Assembly: GCA_051294375.1 (NCBI GenBank)
Contig: CM119266.1
Location: 26,168,851-26,232,850 of the forward strand
Direction of reading: 5' to 3'
Origin: Paraspadella gotoi
Lineage: Eukaryota > Chaetognatha
DNA length: 64,000 bases
Below are positions 19,306 through 28,977 of the stretch, piece after piece. Within the stretch, counting starts at the first letter, position 1; each line of letters opens with the position of its first letter. The notes under the pieces are model-generated. The model was not told the DNA's origin and did not search any database. It worked only from the letters and a program-made list of their open reading frames with translations. The position numbers and the translations under genes were made by a program.

Positions 19306-22300
19306 GGTTCCTGTTGCGGTGGTGGGTCGAAGAAGGTGTCCGATTTCATCGAAAAACTTTTTAGTTCATTCATGTAAAGCAAGGAGAAATACTGAATAGG
19401 AGACCCATTTGTGTCAATCAATTACTAATTTACAAATTGAGTCCCGAATTTTAAATTAAATAGAGACGTTTAATGCGGTGGATATTTTTTAGAAGACGCA
19501 AAAATAGGATTTTTAAATTTTTTTTATAGAAAAATCATCCTTTACGCTGTAAATATTTTTTTCAATAACCTAAATCAAACATCTCGAACGCCGGGGCTCA
19601 AGTATGCAAATGAATATGAGCTGAAATTGAGGCTTTTAAAATTCTTTTGTGGCGAGGAGGTGAAAAAAAGAGAAAGATGGAAAGGCAACTGAGCCTGAAT
19701 TACAATGACTCGAGAGAAAGTTCGGTTTCTATTCAGTTCGAAATCCGTAAACATTAAACATAATTAACAGCATTGACAGCGATTCTAATAATGTTGAGTC
19801 AGTCGGTGGATAAAGTATCACGAATAAAATTATCACTAGTACAGGAATCCAATACATCTATCTAAACTGTATGACTATGAGCTATCAAAACCTTGTAATT
19901 GATCATTGAAGCAAACTCATCTAATAATTTCCGGTCGTTCGAAAATGTTCTATCTAAAGAAGCTAAAGTTGCCACACCTTCTGGCCTCTCGCCGGGCTTA
20001 CCTCTTCGGCGTAGCGATTGAAGGCTTTGTTGATGGGCACGACGGCGACCTGCCGGGGCGAAAGCCAAAAAGGCCACTTCCCGGCTGTGTGTTCGGCGAG
20101 GACAGCGACCATCCTCTCTAGGGAGCCAAGAATGGCGCGATGAATGAGAACGGGACGCGTTTTGGAAACCCCGTCTCGACTGTAATCACGGAAGGAAAAA
20201 TTAATAAGAAATTACTCTCCTTTTCTCTTTAATATAATCGGCATAATTATGGTCGTATTTTTCGATGTTGTCGTCGTTTTTACTGTCACCATAGGTGGGT
20301 TAAACGTCCCCTCCCTTCTACAAATGAGGCGAGAACTTAAGTTTACTTAATGGGAATATAGAATGCACGCTCTAACGCGACCGAGGTTGAGTTGATGTGG
20401 AGAGAGAAACTGAATCTGTTGTCATATTGGTGGAAAAAAATAAAAATAAATTTAAAAGGTTATTGATGAAAGGATGATATTAATATCTTATTTTCATTTT
20501 CTACAGATGACTAACGTAAAGAAAGTTGTGGAATTTATCTTTCGTACTTAAAGTTTAATTACGAAAGATAAAATCCACAACTTTCTCAAACGGATTCATC
20601 GTTTTGCAATTAACGTAAAAAAATCTACAAATCCTCAAAAATCTTCGGACTCAAATTTTCAAAGCCCACCCGCCGTTCTTTAACTTTTCGCATTTTCATC
20701 TCGGCCCTCCGGCGAAGAAGAAAAAGGGGGAGAAAACCGAATAAAAAATAGAGAAAGAGAGAGGATAAAGAAAGAGGAGGAAACAAAAGGGGGGAAAAAC
20801 AGCAGAACCGTCCGCGTTGCGGAATGTATTCGGACGATCAACAAAAGAAAAAAAACTGTTTATGGTGAGCCTTTTTTTTAAAGACCGAAATCCCGAGTTG
20901 AATGAGGCGACGACGATTGACGAGGCACGGCGACTGTACCCTCGTCTCCACCGCCACAGTCGCTGCAGAGGCTGCTGCAGTCAAAAAAGAGGAGGTCGGT
21001 GTATAACGAGGAGAGGTGTAAAGAGGCAACTACTGAATTGTAGATCTCGTGGAATATCGATGAAGCGTGATGAAAAAGTTTAAGAAATGGATCCATTTTT
21101 ACTTGTAAAAATGTTATAATAACTTTCAAAAGATGAATGCATGATCAAAAAGTATACAACATTATCAAGATTTAGTTTTTCTGTATAATATGTACTTACT
21201 ACTATTAGTATTGTTAAAGCTTTTCATGGTTGTGGCGAAAGATAATTTGGTATCCAGAATCGAAATAGTCGTCCAACGCGACTTGAATAGAAGACACCCT
21301 CAACGAGATTTTCTATCTTTATTTCTGTTTTCTTTCAACCTCTTTCTTGAAAGATGAGGACGGAGAACGATCGTGAACGAACAGAACTCTTCGGAATCCT
21401 TTCGCAACCCCCCCCAAATCTTGATTCATCATCTAGCCCCCACTTAAGCAACAGAACGGCAAAGAAAACTCGTTACTAAGCTGGTCGTGGTGAGAAAGAT
21501 CTCGCAAGAGCAACGAGTCATAGGCGCCGACGGTAAAATAACCATCAACATCCTTATCCGATTATGGATGGGAGAAAGAGAAGAAAGCAAATAATGGAGA
21601 GATGGAGTGAGGGAGAGAGATAAAAACAACAAAAACGAGGATTGAGGGGAAAACCCGACTGCGAATGAAATAGAGAAGTAACCAACACGAAATTCTAAAG
21701 AAATTCCGACCGGTTAAAAAACCTCGGCTTTTTTAAATATGGTCAAATTTTACTTTCGCCGACTAATACCTAAGGTGGGCCAAAATTGATCACTTTTTAT
21801 CATTAGGAGTTTTGTAATATAAAATTCATTTATCCATCATATATTTAATCAATATTTACTATTACTTTTTTTAACTAGTGGAGCATAATGCATAAGCAAT
21901 AAAACAATTTTTTTAAATTTTATTTTTTATTCAGATAACCCATAAAAAGTTATCTACACTAAGTATAATTCGTTTTTCAATATTTCGATGTTAAGTGGGT
22001 TAAATAAGGGAAAAACTCTTAAAAATTATCATCTTATTATAATTTTTATAGGTTTTAATAATTTTAACCGATAAAACAAAAATTTGGAAATCTTGTAGTA
22101 ATATTTTTTATCTAATTTTTTATGCTTTACCAGAATCCATTTAAAAAAAATTCAGAATTTAAATTTTTTTATGATTAATAGTAATACGATAAACTTTAAA
22201 TATTATTAACTATACATAAAATATTATTTTTTTTCAAAATTTCGTTATCCCACAGGATGCTCTAATGTTATTTATATTACAGAACTTTTAGTTTTTACCT

Positions 22301-25300
22301 TGTTCCGCCTTACTAACTACCCCAAACTTTAAATTACTGTTTAACAACCCTAAAACTATTTCTAACCCAAAAACCCCCTAACCCAAGTCGGCGAAAATCA
22401 AATTATGCCTTAAATATTTTCACGCTATCAAAAAATTTCATACGCGAAATCAATTATCAAAAAGCTATTTATATATTTTAATATGAATAAAACCAAAAAA
22501 AATCCGTCTTAGAAGATGCTCTACTGTTGATTCAAGTTCAGTAAACGCAGTAGGGCCATCTTACGATTTTTTCCCAGTAAAAGTGTAAAGCAAAAGCCAA
22601 ACTTTTGTATTGATATTTGAAGAACAGAATAAGCAATTAAAAATTATGGGCATTTCCAGAGATTAATACTCTCTATCGGCCTTAAGTGATCATGTGACAA
22701 ATATGATACTTATGCACATGAAAAGTCTTATGGTACGTTACCTTCCTACGAAATATGAATTCAATTTATGTTGTATTAACCGAATTATAAGCTTTTGAAA
22801 CAAATGGAAAAGACCATCAGGCAGACCGACCCACCGAAAAGTGACCCGTTTTTAGTACCTTGAATACAACAAGTTGAATCTTTCAGGAAGATTGAAGTCC
22901 AATTGTATAGTCGCGCATTGCAGATTTCGTCCAAAGGCGTCTTTCAAGGAAATGTCTATCTTCGGGCCGTAAAAGGCGCCATCTCCCAAATTAAGGCGCC
23001 AGGGGTGACCAAATTCCTTTAAGCTGGTCTTCAACTGGGATGTAAGTGTAAAGCATTAAAAATTATCAAACTGAAAAATAAAAAAAAATAAAATTTCATT
23101 TTAAAAATTAATATTTGAAAGCAAATAAACAAAACAAAAAAACAACCCTAAAAACCGAAAAAAAATTAAGACCTGAGTCTCGGCGTCGTCCCAGGATTCA
23201 ATTGTGCCGAGGAAGTCGTCTGGTCGCGTGGAAAGTTCGATGTAGAAATCAAAGCCAAACATGGAGTAAAAATCAGCCGTGAAGTCTAAGCAAGAACTGA
23301 TTTCATCCTGAAAATAACCATTAATTTACATTAGTGGTTTCAAGAATGATAGATTTAGTAATTGATTGAGTTTGATTTAATAACATTTAACTTAATTTGA
23401 TTAATCATTAAGGCGGGAAAAAAACTGATTACTTTTTATCATTAGGAGTTCTGTAATATAAAATTCATTTGTCCATAATATACTTAATCAATATTTTAGA
23501 AGAGCACAGTATATCATTGAAGCATTCAAATATTTATCAATGAATAGGCAATGAAAAAAAAATTGTAATATTATTTTTTAAGAACGGATTCAGAAGTTGT
23601 CTAGACAAAGTATAATGCGTTTTTCAATATTTCGATGATAAGTGGGTCAAACAAAGGAAAAACTCTTTAAAATCATCTTTATCATCATCGTCGTACCATA
23701 ATTTTTATTGTTTTTGCTAATTTTAATCAATAAAACATAAAAATTTGGAAATCTTGTAATAATGTTTTTTTATTTATTTTTTCAAGCTCTACCCGAATCC
23801 ATTTTTAAAAATTCCGAATTTGAAACAAAACAAATTTATGATTTAAAGTAATACGATGTAATGTAATGCTTCTATGTTATTAACTATACACAGGGATGCT
23901 CTAACGTTATTTATATTACAGAACTTTTAGTTTTTACCTTGTTCCGCCTTATTAATCATGAATACTTGAATGCTGAATAGTATATACGCAATACCCAATG
24001 TTTTGAAAACGTTCAACCTTGACTTGTTCCGGGGCACAAAAGATGTGCGCATCGTCCTGCTGGAAGCGTCGGAGGCGTGTCAATCCAGAGAGCGCGGCCA
24101 TGTTTTCGTTTCTAAAACAGAAATCGCTTTACAGATACATAAATCACAAAACAACAAAATAGAAAAAACATAGCACAACTAAGTCAGAAAGGACTAATGA
24201 ATTGGACTATATCTCTTTACTCTCTTGGTCCTGAACCTGTGCAAAACGCCGAATTCGGCCAAGCGAAGAGGCAGTTCCCGCCAAGAACGAGGACGGGAGT
24301 CGAAAAGGAGACAGTGCCCCGGACAGTTCATTGGTTTTAAGGAGAATTCCTCGTCGTGCACAGACAACTTGAACATGTTTTCTAGATAAGCCTTAATATT
24401 GTGGTAAAGTTAAAATTACATATTAAAATTAAAATCTTAAAAATCTTAAAACTACGATTTATGTCAAAAAGAAAGGGGAATTAACTTTTGTGAATATACT
24501 TTCTTATTGATCGATTTGATATAAAATAAAGCTAAATACTTATAGGTGTTGACTTAATTGTGGTTTCCAGTCTATAGTCTCTCCTGATAAATCATTACAG
24601 AGTAGCGACTCTGGGCTAGTGAAACTGTTGACGCATTGCTGCCCGCGACCCGTCGCATACGATCAAAGGTGAGACAACCTAAGCTCCCTCCCTCCCTCCA
24701 TCCATTGAAACGTTAGGGGGCCTTCAAGGGTAGCCCCTTAAAAGTGGTGCACTTATCTTTTAGTATAATACTATGAACTTTTTAACATTTTCATCAACTT
24801 TATAGTAATATTTACTACAATGAGATTGCCACGTCACGGTTACGTAATCCATTATCTTACCTCCTCATGTCCCGAGACTTGCCACAACTTCATGTTGTAA
24901 ATGTTTGGAGTGATGACTTCTTGAAATCCGCGTTTTCGATACTGAGATCTAATAGCATCGACGAGCCGATTGTAGATGATGGTTCCATGAGGAAGAAAAA
25001 AAGGGCTTCCAGGAGACAATGAGTGAAAGAAAAACAGTTCTTGTTCCTATAAAAAAAGGTAAATACAAGGAGATCCACGGGTATCGACCTCAAAGAATTG
25101 GTTGCAGCACCCATACGTGCTATCCGTACCAAGCTATTATTAAAATCCTGTAATTTTTTTTTGTGGGTACTTGTCCTATAAAAATTTTTGTGACGTTGTC
25201 AATTTAAATATTGTGCTGCAAAAACTACTTATTTTCCAAAGAAAAAAAATAAGGATTTTAATAAAATTCTTTAAACACGAACTCAACTTGACTTAAATCA

Positions 25301-27456
25301 TCCATGTCTAGTTACATGGCTCATATTCATATCAACAATGGCTGAGATGTCACAAAACAAGGTCTTTACTCTTCGCTATTCAAAACAGACCCTGTATATT
25401 TAAAATGGCAAAAGTCAAGGACAAAGCTCAATAGCCAAACTTCAAAATTATAAAATCTAAAACCCTCAATCTGCAGTTTGCCTTCCTACAAGGGGGTGAA
25501 CACTTTAAATTTGCCATTGGGTAAGAGTACTCATAAAAATTAACGTTACTTCGGATTGTATAGCAACATTGATAAAAACTTTATACAAATTAGTTAATGA
25601 GCTATTAAATTTCTGTTGTGGTCGGTACCCGTGGATCTCCTTGTACGTACTAACTTACGTGAACTTACGAATAATTAATTAATAATACTAATAATTTATA
25701 AAGATTTTGCCCAAAAACTTACCGTCCCGACTTTGCGATGATCCCGAGCAGCAGCCACTTCTCGAACCCTCTGCCACTCTTCGAAGCTCTTCAAATCGGG
25801 AAAAGCCACTCCGTGGACGCGTTGCAACGCCTCGTCATTAACGTTTCCGCCGAAAAAGGCGCAAGAGACGTTGGTAACTTTAAAGGTTTTCAATAAGCCC
25901 GTGTGTCTGAAGTGAATAAGAACGAGATCCTCAACCAATTAAAGTGATACATTGCGAAACATGGGGACTCGTTCTTCCACCTGACGTGGGGACCGCGACA
26001 GAGATCGATGAGAGTTCCGCATCGATAGACTGTGCCCGTCTCTTCAGTTACTTTCGTCTCCACAAATCTCCGTTTGAGGTCGTTGTGCTCGAACAGGCGC
26101 AGTATTTCGTCCTTGGGAAGCACAAGACGCTCGAACGGTTCGTTGGAAGCCGCAACTTCGGCGACAACCGACTCGATGACGGGATAATCCGCCGGTGTCA
26201 AGCGGAGGCTGCGTTTACGAAATACGGCAATTGAAAATGATTTTTGACCATTAGAGCTTTCAGTTACTTAGATGCAGCTTTGTGTGTATTTTGTATCTAA
26301 TCCATCACAATTTTATCTTCGCTCCTTCAGCTTTAGTACAAGTACAAGAAAAATATCGCGAACGCTCTAAGTCGCTCAAAGCTCGTCGTATATTTTTTTA
26401 TTCTTCAGTTCCCCCTTTTTGGCTTTTCCCGGACAATCGGAAGATCGACTACGAAAAACTCACTTGTGCTCCAACCGGGCGTCATAGTAAAATCCCGACG
26501 CGTGGGCGGGACCTGCTGCAAGCTTAGCCCCATAGAGTCTCTCTAGAACAAGGCCCAGTAAGTGAGAGGAGGAATGCCAGAAGACACTTCGGCCATCGGC
26601 GTCTTCAAAATCCAGAAACTCCACCGAGCAAGAAGTCTCCAAGGGCCGATCAAGATCCCAAAGGAGACGCCCGTCGAGTCTCGCCACCACGGCCGTCGAT
26701 GCAGCGGAAGAGTTGACGAGCTTCGCCACCTTTTTTAGTCACGTGGTAAAAATACGTTCGTGGTGCGGGAATAGGAAAAGTAGGTACTAAGTAAGCTGAC
26801 TTTACGCAGCCGACAAACTTGCGCTAGAAATCCGATCAGAAAAATATACGGCCTCAACTTATTTATTTTATCCTGATTAAACGTATTTCCTAACAGTTTG
26901 GCTAAATATTGTTAAGCCAACGAACTCTAATTAAAGGCAAGATGTGTTCTGCCGCCTGTGAACTTAACTCTTAACAGTTACACTGAAAAGCTGATTAATG
27001 AGCTAACAATTCAGCTGACTATTGAAAATATACATATACCTCGTAAGGCGTGGTCCTCCAAGACTCGCCCGAAACAGTATCACCGAATGGAAGCCTGATT
27101 TCTATCTTTTCGCTCTTTTTCGAATCGAATCGTTCCTTCTGTTGTGTAGATAATTCGCGCCATCGATCGAGACGGTACTTCACAAAATCGGGAGGGTGCC
27201 TTAAGATTGCAGCGGCAGCGGCGACGGCGCCGGCATCGTGGGGTTTCTTTTCAATCGTCCTCTTTTTGTGAACTGAGACGTCTTTGTCGTCGTCAACCAA
27301 GTCTGAGGCGGTTTGCCTGGCGCTTTTTTTCAAATGTTTTACGTGACGGTTGTAAAGGCGTTTTGTTAATCTTTGCGGAATAAGAGTTACGATATAGCTG
27401 GCGTAGCGACTGTCTACGGCGAGGAGAGCTAAGAGGCGCCCAACGGTGCCGGCCAT
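10517..27456 (-). CDS. TARS: Threonyl-tRNA synthetase
   Basis: Class II synthetase that charges tRNA-Thr. Twelve exons, right to left: 27456-27040, 26729-26464, 26208-25981, 25906-25723, 25046-24861, 24391-24237, 24111-24024, 23307-23173, 23034-22859, 20179-20002, 12504-12331, 10606-10517. They total 2277 nt, an exact frame for 758 residues. Domains in order: a basic N-terminal extension; TGS domain ([12 protein letters not shown]...DLDRPLE); editing domain with HSSSHLLG; catalytic core with [47 protein letters not shown] (zinc Cys), [11 protein letters not shown] (zinc His), [24 protein letters not shown], and [12 protein letters not shown] (zinc His, motif 3); anticodon-binding domain ending in [22 protein letters not shown]. 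The first 50 residues are rich in Leu, Arg and Lys and nearly free of acids, so mitochondrial or dual targeting is possible. The last intron starts with GC, not GT. The 7.5-kb intron 12505-20001 hosts an antisense gene. Confidence 0.95.
10607..12330. other. Last TARS intron (GC-AG)
   Basis: Intron of 1.7 kb. Its donor reads AATAAG|GCGAGA on the minus strand and its acceptor ACATCAG|GTTCTC. The join is fixed by the protein DNK-VLGER, which matches the threonyl-tRNA synthetase family. A GC-richer part at 10770-11010 has short frames that I do not recognise. A (TA)n run lies at about 12028-12045. Confidence 0.75.
12505..15279. other. TARS intron, left of the nested antisense gene
   Basis: Intron sequence and likely promoter of the plus-strand gene at 15280. 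It includes a purine-rich stretch (12505-12830), a GA microsatellite at 14652-14701 and purine-rich units at 14780-14850. Frames in these parts are Glu/Arg or Leu/Ser/Pro-rich artefacts. No other gene is visible. Confidence 0.55.
14652..14701 (+). repeat. (GA)n microsatellite
   Basis: About 25 uninterrupted GA units in the TARS intron, upstream of the nested gene at 15280. Confidence 0.95.
15280..16119 (+). CDS. Intronless gene nested antisense in TARS intron; possible SERTA-domain-like protein
   Basis: A 279-residue frame with codon usage and GC content like the real exons, unlike the flanking AT-rich intron. The N-terminal third is basic and helical ([20 protein letters not shown] then DKALHTLSQ). 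It is followed by a Phe/Asp/Glu patch ([13 protein letters not shown]), a [13 protein letters not shown] basic stretch (possible nuclear signal), an acidic Asp/Glu-rich segment, and a Pro-rich C-terminus ([12 protein letters not shown]). The helix resembles the second half of SERTA domains (EPNL-x3-VLIANTVRQIQ), and intronless short nuclear regulators of this kind occur in that family, but the first half of the domain is not convincing. I would call it an unknown nuclear regulator with SERTA as a hypothesis. A start at the second Met (M6) or at M26 is also possible. Host transcription runs the other way. Confidence 0.6.
   Translation: MEERKMGGDASAGVGDKLSLSTVIKMSSAKSKALISKKELPRAQHMRFRTRKSWRISQPRLEKRLLVKATLDKALHTLSQHQTSLLNGIVDAAPTFDEVLVGDWKLVSDGGRTHFEEEKVEPATTDEPSAHPATTARPLKRHRDEENYTNVKKIKLDLDHNNNDHQSEEAATLDENEDEIIDVESDGSANHRVVLPSGIPPLPPLPPLSPPVSPPYYFPAPVSPPLPLPFIGANPTPNPFDYYFYCVRFFYHYNRITAGANSPTGLPSTGTDFGETFGA
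17376..17684 (+). other. Unassigned 102-residue open frame in a GC-richer island
   Basis: The frame begins [15 protein letters not shown] and ends LLVADDV. Composition is balanced (not low-complexity) and base composition over 17440-17690 is clearly less AT-rich than around it. There is no recognisable domain. It could be a small gene, a decayed exon or chance; I do not claim it as coding. Confidence 0.2.
17835..18143. mobile_element. Short TA-flanked inverted-repeat element, copy 1
   Basis: About 310 bp. The left end reads TTAAGGCAGGAAA and the right end, reversed, TTAAGGCAAAAC, both next to TA. Interior begins with ATCACTTTTTATCATTAGGAG, shared with copies at 21772 and 23410. There is no coding capacity. 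TA flanks suggest a Tc1/mariner-type MITE. Confidence 0.6.
18623..18650 (+). repeat. (CT)n microsatellite
   Basis: Uninterrupted CT units in the 7.5-kb TARS intron. Confidence 0.9.
19272..19301 (+). repeat. (CT)n microsatellite
   Basis: Uninterrupted CT units in the same TARS intron. Confidence 0.9.
20521..20586. repeat. Hairpin-forming inverted repeat
   Basis: Arms around GAAAGTTGTGGAATTTATCT and AGATAAAATCCACAACTTTC face each other with a short AT-rich loop. This could fold as an RNA hairpin or be a tiny palindromic element. The arms pair over about 25 bp with few mismatches. Confidence 0.65.
21772..22312. mobile_element. Short TA-flanked inverted-repeat element, copy 2
   Basis: Left end reads CTAAGGTGGGCC and right end CTTGTTCCGCCTTACT. 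Interior block with CTTTTTATCATTAGGAGTTT and TTTTTCAATATTTCGATG is shared with copies 1 and 3. About 540 bp, non-coding. Confidence 0.6.
23410..23952. mobile_element. Short TA-flanked inverted-repeat element, copy 3
   Basis: Left end TTAAGGCGGGAAA, right end TTGTTCCGCCTTATTA. The TA next to AGGCGG at both ends fits a TA target site. It shares both interior and right end with copy 2, sits in the TARS intron 23308-24023, and is non-coding. Confidence 0.65.
24392..24860. other. TARS intron
   Basis: Lies between the GHEE and AYLENMF exons. A GC-richer part at 24590-24740 with CTCCCTCCCTCCATCCAT looks like a fragment of a dispersed repeat, but I cannot assign it. Confidence 0.5.
25066..25643. mobile_element. 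MITE with 24-bp terminal inverted repeats and TA target duplication
   Basis: Terminal repeats beginning CAAGGAGATCCACGGGTAYC and continuing GACC differ at a single base (T/C). TA occurs immediately outside both ends (25064-65 and 25644-45). Length is 578 bp with no open frame. The element fills most of TARS intron 25047-25722. TA duplication and end structure fit a non-autonomous Tc1/mariner-like element. Confidence 0.88.
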
Positions 27457-28977
27457 CTTTATAACAAAAGACGAATTTTGGAAAGTTTTCTGGTTTTTAT
27501 TACGCTAACAGTCAGAGAGAGAAAAAGAAAAACTGTAATCTTGAGAAAAAAAAATTGGGGGCTCGCAGTGAACTATTCAAATGTGCAAATCAAAAAATTT
27601 ACATTATTTTAGATCTAAACCAACTATTATTACTGATGATCAACGTCCATTAAATAGGCGAAGTGTGAGCGAATCATGATAATTTTTTTTTAAAACTTCA
27701 TCGAAACCGCGAGAAAAATGAAAATTAGTAAGAATGAATCTAATTACTCGATTTAAAACGTGTGAATAAAAAAATTCAAGATACTTTCAAAAAAACTTCG
27801 TACGCGCTAAAAATGTAAAGATGACTGAATCTAGTGTATTTTTTACTTTGCACAAACGATAGCTAATTGCTAGAAATAAATTACGAAAGCATCTCGTGTC
27901 CTCGAATTTTTCATTAAGAATGGGCCCGGGGAATATTCCCCATCCCAAGTTTCCTTTTCTCCATTTTAACCATCACCAATACCTTATTCTCATCGTCGTA
28001 TATACAAAAGAAAAAAAAATGGGTTCCTAATCGTATAAATCATCGGGAAGCGTTAAAACCTTGATGGACGTCGGGTACACAAAAAACAAACCCTCGTCCG
28101 TTTCGTAAAAAAAGGGGAAGCGAATTTGATTCACTTCATAACATAAATACATCTATGTCTGTATCTGTTTTTTTTGTGAAACTGGAGGGAAAAAACAACC
28201 AGGAGAGAAAGAATGAAAAATTTTACATGTAAAAGAACCAAAAAAGAGAAAAAAATCAGACTAAATCGGTCGCACAGTTATCTGAAAGGATTTTTTTCTA
28301 AATTAAACTGGATACATCACGATATTTATTTCTGCAATATTAAAGAGGCACTTGAAAATGATAATATTAATTAAACGCCAAAGGGGTCGACGACTTGATT
28401 GTCACTAATAAACGCGAAACTATGCGACCAAGAAATTATCTGCGTTGGACGCCTCTCCTGGTTTTCTCAGCGCTATGCACTGCCCGTTGAAGAAAAAGGG
28501 GAATCGAGGTGGGAAAGTGGGTGGGTGAGAATAGGGAAAAGAAAAGGGCCTCAAACGAAAAGGCTTTTTCTTTCTAGGCTACTAAGTCAATTTATTTTTC
28601 AGACACAACTGCACCCTTTAAAATCATGATCGGCCAGAAGCCGGGACGCGTTAATTTTCGATCGGAGAAAAACCAAATGATTAAAAAAAACCTTGGCGTT
28701 TGAGGGTGCTAAAGAAAAGAAGTGAAAATTTGGGAAAGTCTAGTGGGGAAAGGGCGGGACAAGGAGCGGGACGGGTTCACGGACCGAGACAGTCAACGGA
28801 AAGAAAATATCACATCAGTTAAAAAGTTAGCACGTCTTCTTCCTTTACGCGAGTTCCGCAAGCGAGTAAGAGCAGTGTTGTTAGACGAACAAAAAAAAAA
28901 ACAGTTAGCGGATTCAAAAGGTTTCGGCCTAATGTATCTTTCGGGTCGAGTCATACGGCTCAACGGGATAACGGCGA
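27457..28977. other. Intergenic: TARS 5' flank and eIF4G 3' flank
   Basis: Contains the TARS promoter side (27457-27600) and the 3' UTR side of eIF4G (left of 28978). It is AT-rich, with no confident gene, RNA or repeat. Confidence 0.6.

Larger units (their letters stand above)
16120..20001. other. TARS intron, right of the nested gene
   Basis: Likely 3' UTR of the nested gene (AATAAA at about 16758 is a plausible poly-A signal), then intron. Contains one inverted-repeat element (17835-18143), CT microsatellites at 18623-18650 and 19272-19301, and a GC-richer island with a 102-residue plus-strand frame at 17376-17684 that I do not recognise. Confidence 0.55.
20180..22858. other. TARS intron of 2.7 kb
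   Basis: Lies between the GAFYGPKID exon and the [11 protein letters not shown] exon. It contains a palindromic stretch at 20521-20590 (GAAAGTTGTGGA / TCCACAACTTTC arms) and the second copy of the AGGYGG inverted-repeat element (21772-22312). No gene is visible; short frames near 20820-21080 look random. Confidence 0.6.

Noticed and set aside
24590-24740. GC-richer block in a TARS intron that could be an RNA gene
   Set aside because: No A/B boxes, snRNA motifs or snoRNA boxes that I could confirm; probably a repeat fragment.
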